From Actinomycetes bacterium (GTDB lineage Bacteria; Actinomycetota; Coriobacteriia; Coriobacteriales; Atopobiaceae): a DNA stretch of 64,000 nucleotides. Both the position numbers and the translations under genes were made by a program. Every line of letters starts with the position of its first letter. The first letter of the stretch is position 1. Below the pieces are notes generated by a model, which saw only the letters and a list, made by a program, of their open reading frames with translations, was not told the origin of the DNA and ran no database searches. The stretch lies in contig JAKPQM010000008.1 of the NCBI GenBank assembly GCA_029546925.1, forward strand, positions 24,905 through 88,904, read 5' to 3'. This document shows, one piece after another, positions 59,482 through 64,000 of the stretch.

Positions 59482-61425
59482 TTAACCGTCGGGCGCGCCA
59501 CCGCCGCCCGTGTTGGCTGGCCCGGTTGAGATGGTTATCGTGATGTCCGTTCCTTCGACCGCCGATCCCGTATGCGACTGATCGATGATGATGCCGATGG
59601 CCGCATCGTTCGTCTCATACGCATAATCAACGTAGAAACCCGCGTCGCGGAGTGCTTGCGCCCCGCTCTCGTAGTCTTGGCCGATCACGTTGGGGACGTC
59701 CCGCGTCGCAGGTCCGGTGGAGATGACGATGGTGACCGTGGACCCCCGGTCGGCCGACTCGCCGGCACTGGGGTAGGTGCTGATAACACGACCCGCATAT
59801 ATGCTGCTCGAGCTCGAATAGCTCGTCTCGACCTTGAGGCCGGCGGCGGCAAGGGCCTCGCGGGCGCCCTCCTCGGTATCGTTGAAGACGTCGGGCACGG
59901 TAACCTGCTCGGTCCCCTTGGACAAGTGATAGGTGATGGTGTCGCCTGCCTTCATCTCGGAACCGGGAGCAGGATCCTGCTCGGCCACGTGGCCCGCAGG
60001 AAGATCGGAGTAGACTTCCTCGCCCGCACGGCCTACGAGTTTGAGCTCTCTCAGGATCTCATCGACCTCCGAAGCCGTCTTGTCGGTCAGGTCGGGCGCG
60101 GAGACCGTCTCCGCAGGGGTCGGGCCCTTGGAGATGACAAGGTCGATCGCCGTGCCTTCGGGGAAGTAACGGTTGGGCGCGGGCGTCTGCTCCATGACAT
60201 GGCCCACGGACACTGTCTCCGAATAGCTCTCCCTGACTTCGCCCAAGGTGAAATGCTCGTCGTCTTCGATCTGCTGCACAGCCACATCTTGGGGCAGGCT
60301 GAGGTAGTTGGGGACGGGATAGTTCGTCGCACCGCCGCCCAGAACCGACGTCACGAAGAAGATCGCTGCTGCGATAACCGCGATGCTCGCAAGGGCGCCG
60401 AGGATGGCGTTGCGGATCTTGTTCTTTCGACGGCTCGCCTCTATCTCGAGTGCCTGCTGCGTTGCCGTCTGCGGACGGTACTGACCCGTCGTGCCCGGAC
60501 GTGCCGAACGCGCGATGGGACGGGTCGAGGTCATCGTCGCTGCAGCCGTGTCGAGGTTGGCGGTATTGGTTATCGTTGTGACCTGCTGTGTTGTCGGAAT
60601 GGCCGTGATACGCCCCGCAAGGTAATCGCGCAGCACGCGGTAGAGCTCGTTGGCGTTCTGGAAGCGGTTGGCGGGATCCTTCTCCATGCATTTCAGGATG
60701 ATGGATTCGAGCGCAGGGTCGACGTTGGGGTTGATCTGGCTGGGAGGCACGGGAAGCTCGTTGACTTGCTTCAAGGCCACCGAGATGGCGTCATCGCCTT
60801 GGAAGGGAACTTGGCCGGTGGCGGCCTCGTACATGACGATGCCGAGCGAGTAGATATCGGTTGTGGGGCCGAGATCCTTGCCCTGGGTCTGCTCGGGCGA
60901 GACGTAATGGGCGGTGCCGAGCACGGAATTGTCCTGCGTGAGATGGCTGTTCTTGGCGCGCGCGATACCGAAGTCCATCACCTTGATGTTGCCGTCGGGC
61001 TGCACCATGATGTTCTGCGGCTTGATGTCGCGGTGGATGATATCGTGCTTATGGGCGACGGAGAGCGCCTGGGCGATCTGGGAGCCGATCTGGGCAACCT
61101 TCTTGCTATCGAGCGCGCCGTGCTTGCGCAGGCCGCTCTTGAGATCGGTTCCGCGCAGGAACTCCATGACGATGTAGTAGGTGTCCTCATCCTTGCCCCA
61201 GTCGTACACGCTCACGATATAGGGGCTCTGAAGCGCGGCAGCCGCCTGCGCCTCCTGCTTGAAGCGCGCTGCAAACGAGGGGTCGGTTGCATATTGCGGC
61301 AGCATGGTCTTGATAGCGACCGTGCGGCCGAGGACCTCGTCGAGCCCCCGGTACACGGTGGCCATGCCCCCTGCGCCGATCTTGTCTTGGACCGTATAAC
61401 GTCCTCCGAGCGTCTTCGACACCAT
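59482..61425 (-). CDS. pknB: PASTA-domain Ser/Thr protein kinase (PknB/StkP type)
   Basis: Membrane kinase of 647 residues. The kinase domain (residues 1-270) has GAGGMATVYRG, VAIKTML, the catalytic HRDIKPQNIM and DFGIARAK. A linker with Thr/Pro/Ala follows, then one membrane segment (AILGALASIAVIAAAIFFV), and four extracellular PASTA domains, the last ending VEGTDITITISTGP. PASTA repeats bind muropeptides and lipid II and control cell-wall synthesis. It follows the fused FtsW/PBP gene by 43 bases on the same strand; co-transcription fits the known division cluster of Actinobacteria. Confidence 0.95.
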   Translation of the reverse strand: MVSKTLGGRYTVQDKIGAGGMATVYRGLDEVLGRTVAIKTMLPQYATDPSFAARFKQEAQAAAALQSPYIVSVYDWGKDEDTYYIVMEFLRGTDLKSGLRKHGALDSKKVAQIGSQIAQALSVAHKHDIIHRDIKPQNIMVQPDGNIKVMDFGIARAKNSHLTQDNSVLGTAHYVSPEQTQGKDLGPTTDIYSLGIVMYEAATGQVPFQGDDAISVALKQVNELPVPPSQINPNVDPALESIILKCMEKDPANRFQNANELYRVLRDYLAGRITAIPTTQQVTTITNTANLDTAAATMTSTRPIARSARPGTTGQYRPQTATQQALEIEASRRKNKIRNAILGALASIAVIAAAIFFVTSVLGGGATNYPVPNYLSLPQDVAVQQIEDDEHFTLGEVRESYSETVSVGHVMEQTPAPNRYFPEGTAIDLVISKGPTPAETVSAPDLTDKTASEVDEILRELKLVGRAGEEVYSDLPAGHVAEQDPAPGSEMKAGDTITYHLSKGTEQVTVPDVFNDTEEGAREALAAAGLKVETSYSSSSSIYAGRVISTYPSAGESADRGSTVTIVISTGPATRDVPNVIGQDYESGAQALRDAGFYVDYAYETNDAAIGIIIDQSHTGSAVEGTDITITISTGPANTGGGGAPDG

Positions 61426-61468
61426 CGCCTTCTCCTTCGTCTACGCGCTCACGCGCGATCAAGTCCCT

Positions 61469-64000
61469 TTACGCTGCACCTGCGGATTGGATGGAAAGGC
61501 AGTCGGCGAGGACCTGCCCGCCGAGAACGGTGGCAACCCCCTCGACATCCTCACCCAATCCCTCGATATAGACCGATACGACAATCGTGGGATTGTCATA
61601 GGGGGTGAACCCGATGAAGGCCGAGTTGATCTGCCCGCCCTCAACTTGAGCCGTACCCGTCTTGCCCGCTACGATTGCCCCCTCTATCTGGGCACGCCAT
61701 CCCGTGCCATGATCCACCACGGCCAGCATAGCCTCTTTGACCTGCTCTGCAGTCTGCGGGCTTATCGCCTGTCCGAGGGAGCGCGGCTCCGTCGTCGAGA
61801 TGGTCACGCCCTCGGGCGAGAGGATATGGTCGACCAGATAGGGGTTCATCACAACGCCGTTGTTGGCGATGGTCGCCGCCACGACGGCATTCTGCATGAC
61901 GGTCATCTGCGGGCCGGCAGGACTGGCGTGCTCGCCCACGGGCTGTCCGCATGCCGCCCACGCCGTCTCCCACTCGGTCATTTCCGCTGGATCGGGCATG
62001 ACCGAGATAGCGGTCGAGAAGTCTTGGCCGAGCGACATGCCGTATCCGAACGCGCGGGCATACTGCACGAGCGTATCAGCGCCGACTTGGACTCCCAGCG
62101 AGCCGAAGGCGGTGTTGGACGAGAGGGCAAGCGCCTCGCGCAGCGTGGGCTCCCCATAGTCGTTATAACCGTAGTTCATAACCTCGGCACCGCCGATCTC
62201 CATCTCGGGCGGAGCGGGCACGATGGTATCGAGCGTCGCCGAGCCCGTATCGAGCACGGCGGAAAGCGTGACCACCTTGAAGCTCGAGCCCGGAGCGTAG
62301 AGCGTGTCGGTCGTGCGGTCCAGAAGCGGCGCATTCTCGGAATAGCCGAGGATGTACTCCTCGAGATCGTCTTCGGTGAAGGTCGGCGAAGACGCCTTGG
62401 CGAGGATGGCGCCCGTTTGGGGATCGAGCACCACGATGGCTCCCACATACCCGACAAGCGCGTTCTCGGCAGATGCCTGCATCTGCGAGTTCAGGGTGAG
62501 GACCACCGATGAGCCGGGAGTGCTCATGCCTGCAAGCGAGTACAGCGCGTTCCGCCAGTCGGAATAGTCCGCATGGCCGGTCAGGGTCTCGTTCATGCTC
62601 GATTCGATGCCCGTCGTGCCGAAACGCACCGAGACGTATCCGGTGGTATGCATGGCCCTGCTGCCCTGCGGATAGCTGCGGCGATACGAGCCGTCATCCT
62701 GTTGGACGCTTTCGGCGAGCGTCACGCCGTCGGACGTGATGATGGCGCCGCGCTGCACGTAGGCGCTCCGCACGATGGTATGGTTGTTGCCCGGCATGCC
62801 CTTGATGGCATCTGCTCTGACAACCTGGATCCACGTGAGATTGGCGATGAGGGCCGCGAAGCAGACGGCGAAGGTGGTGATGGCGGTGGCGATGCGATTG
62901 GAGAGCGCCACGCGGCCCAACACCCCCGATTCGGGCGTGAGCAGGCCGAAGGTGCCCCGCACATGGGCTCCTCGGATCACAGGCGCCCCAGCGCCGCGCT
63001 GCATGTCCGTCTCGAGACCGGCGCTTTCGAGCTGGGCCTCGTGACCGGTCGCCTCGTCGCCGCAGCGCAGCAGCAGACCCACCGCAATGAAGCTCGACAG
63101 CAGAGAGGAGCCGCCTTGGCTCATGAACGGCAAGGTCACGCCCGTGAGCGGCAGCAGCTTGGTGACGCCGCCGATGATGAGGAACGCTTGGAACGCGATG
63201 GCGCAGGTAAGCCCGATCGCGGTGAATGCGGAAACATCGGATTTGGCACGCGCCGCCGTAGCGAGCCCGCGCACCGTGAAGACCATGAACAGGATGATGA
63301 CGGCGGAGGCACCGAGAAGGCCCATCTCCTCGCCGATGGCAGAGAAGATGAAGTCGCTCTCGACGATGGGGATCAGCGTGGGCAGGCCCCTGCCGATACC
63401 CGTGCCGACCAGATCGCCATCGGCAAGCGAGTAGAGCGACTGCACGATCTGGTAGCCGCCTCCCTGCGCATCCGCCCACGGATCGATCCAGATGGAGATG
63501 CGTGTGCGCACGTGCCCGAAGAGGAAGTAGCAGAGCACCCCGCCCACAAGGAGCAGCACCATGCTCACCGCAACATAGCTCATACGGCCCGTCGCGGAGT
63601 AGAGCATGATGACGAAGAATGCATAGAACAACAGGGCGCTGCCCAAATCGCGTTCGAAGACAACCACGAGCAGGGAGAGTCCCCACATCACGAAAAGCGG
63701 CAGGAGCATGCGCGGACGCGGGAACGAGAAGGGCCCGAGCTTGCGCGTGGACACCGACGACCCGAAGAACTGGGTGGCGACCTCGGGCAGCTGATGCGCC
63801 TCGTCGAACACGATCACTTCGCTGGTCGGCAGCAGGTCGGCCACGCCTTCGTCGCGCAGCGCCAGGTCCGCGCACAGCAGGTGATGGTTGATCACGACCA
63901 CGTCGGCACGCTGTGCCGCCTGCCGCGCCTTCACCACGAAGCACCGGGCCAGATCGGGACAGTCCTGGCCGAGGCAGTTCTCGCGCGTGGAGGTGGCCAT
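61469..64000 (-). CDS. Fused FtsW/penicillin-binding protein, with a foreign 5' part
   Basis: Open to the window end, at least 843 residues. C-terminal 480 residues: a class B transpeptidase with SxxK in [14 protein letters not shown] in [10 protein letters not shown] and KTG in [14 protein letters not shown]. Before it lies an FtsW/RodA part with about five membrane segments (for example [56 protein letters not shown]). A fusion of FtsW and PBP is plausible in Coriobacteriia. The FtsW part is missing about 170 N-terminal residues; in their place, in frame, lies helicase sequence (63745-64000). So as sequenced FtsW is incomplete. It precedes the PASTA kinase gene. Confidence 0.8.
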   Translation of the reverse strand: MATSTRENCLGQDCPDLARCFVVKARQAAQRADVVVINHHLLCADLALRDEGVADLLPTSEVIVFDEAHQLPEVATQFFGSSVSTRKLGPFSFPRPRMLLPLFVMWGLSLLVVVFERDLGSALLFYAFFVIMLYSATGRMSYVAVSMVLLLVGGVLCYFLFGHVRTRISIWIDPWADAQGGGYQIVQSLYSLADGDLVGTGIGRGLPTLIPIVESDFIFSAIGEEMGLLGASAVIILFMVFTVRGLATAARAKSDVSAFTAIGLTCAIAFQAFLIIGGVTKLLPLTGVTLPFMSQGGSSLLSSFIAVGLLLRCGDEATGHEAQLESAGLETDMQRGAGAPVIRGAHVRGTFGLLTPESGVLGRVALSNRIATAITTFAVCFAALIANLTWIQVVRADAIKGMPGNNHTIVRSAYVQRGAIITSDGVTLAESVQQDDGSYRRSYPQGSRAMHTTGYVSVRFGTTGIESSMNETLTGHADYSDWRNALYSLAGMSTPGSSVVLTLNSQMQASAENALVGYVGAIVVLDPQTGAILAKASSPTFTEDDLEEYILGYSENAPLLDRTTDTLYAPGSSFKVVTLSAVLDTGSATLDTIVPAPPEMEIGGAEVMNYGYNDYGEPTLREALALSSNTAFGSLGVQVGADTLVQYARAFGYGMSLGQDFSTAISVMPDPAEMTEWETAWAACGQPVGEHASPAGPQMTVMQNAVVAATIANNGVVMNPYLVDHILSPEGVTISTTEPRSLGQAISPQTAEQVKEAMLAVVDHGTGWRAQIEGAIVAGKTGTAQVEGGQINSAFIGFTPYDNPTIVVSVYIEGLGEDVEGVATVLGGQVLADCLSIQSAGAA
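63745..64000 (-). pseudogene. DinG/XPD-type helicase fragment fused in frame to FtsW
   Basis: The last 256 bases of the window code, on the minus strand, for [20 protein letters not shown], then [20 protein letters not shown] and [19 protein letters not shown]. This is the iron-sulphur cysteine and DEAH (box II) region of a DinG/YoaA helicase, not part of any FtsW. The change to FtsW sequence ([11 protein letters not shown]) happens near 63740-63755 without loss of frame. The helicase gene continues beyond the window end. See the findings for the two explanations. Confidence 0.85.

Noticed and set aside
59572..61608. A 678-residue open frame opposite the PASTA kinase gene
   Set aside because: Antisense shadow; the kinase and PASTA motifs are on the minus strand.

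Overview
This window looks like chromosome from a high-GC, anaerobic gut actinobacterium of the class Coriobacteriia, most likely Collinsella or a close relative. The reasons are the high-GC codon use, the ascorbate-type PTS plus pentose-phosphate cluster, the dnaX-ybaB-recR group, the PASTA kinase next to a fused FtsW/penicillin-binding protein gene, and the number of degraded mobile elements. Taxonomy is an inference from gene content; no rRNA gene is present.

1-7.8 kb: one co-directional sugar-acid operon. It holds the end of a probable FGGY kinase, L-ribulose-5-P 4-epimerase (UlaF), L-xylulose-5-P 3-epimerase (UlaE), the ascorbate-type PTS IIA/IIC/IIB proteins (UlaC/A/B), a transaldolase-like protein, a split transketolase and RpiB. 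It can bring in an ascorbate-like acid, make D-xylulose-5-P and pass it through the non-oxidative pentose phosphate pathway. 7.8-13.4 kb is a scrapyard of mobile DNA: an IS256 remnant, a 275-bp IS21-like end-to-end relic, an integrase tail, a DUF4143 ATPase, a gene broken by an amber codon, a 68-bp-period palindrome array and a ribbon-helix-helix protein. 13.4-19.2 kb is a demethylation locus: an MFS transporter, two GcvT/LigM-like proteins (one frameshifted by an exact 32-bp tandem duplication) and a divergent PucR regulator. 19.2-21.2 kb is the remains of an integrated element beside tRNA-Asp.

21.2-28.2 kb is housekeeping: recR, ybaB, dnaX, rlmKL-like, a DedA protein and the SRP RNA. 28.6-42.8 kb is accessory: a lone AAA_15 ATPase, a zinc-ribbon membrane protein, a double-HTH regulator divergent from a Fic protein, a 1058-residue surface protein, fragments of DUF4143 ATPases and several long perfect palindromic elements. 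42.8-53.8 kb carries pgi, trxA, a PAP2 phosphatase, tRNA-Leu, small redox proteins, an MFS exporter with a hairpin over its start site, a TPR regulator, ogt and acetyltransferases. 52.6-56.1 kb holds decayed genes and an IS110-family element between a DUF2975 gene and an XRE gene. 57-64 kb holds a hydrolase, rlmD, a PASTA Ser/Thr kinase and a fused FtsW/PBP gene whose 5' part is replaced in frame by DinG-type helicase sequence.

The best candidates for something undescribed are the families of long perfect inverted repeats (39.8, 40.3, 47.6 and 59.3 kb), the 68-bp palindrome array next to the RHH protein, the frameshift-by-duplication in the demethylase locus, the inverted repeats in front of each DUF4143 ATPase, and the helicase-FtsW chimera, which may be an assembly artefact.
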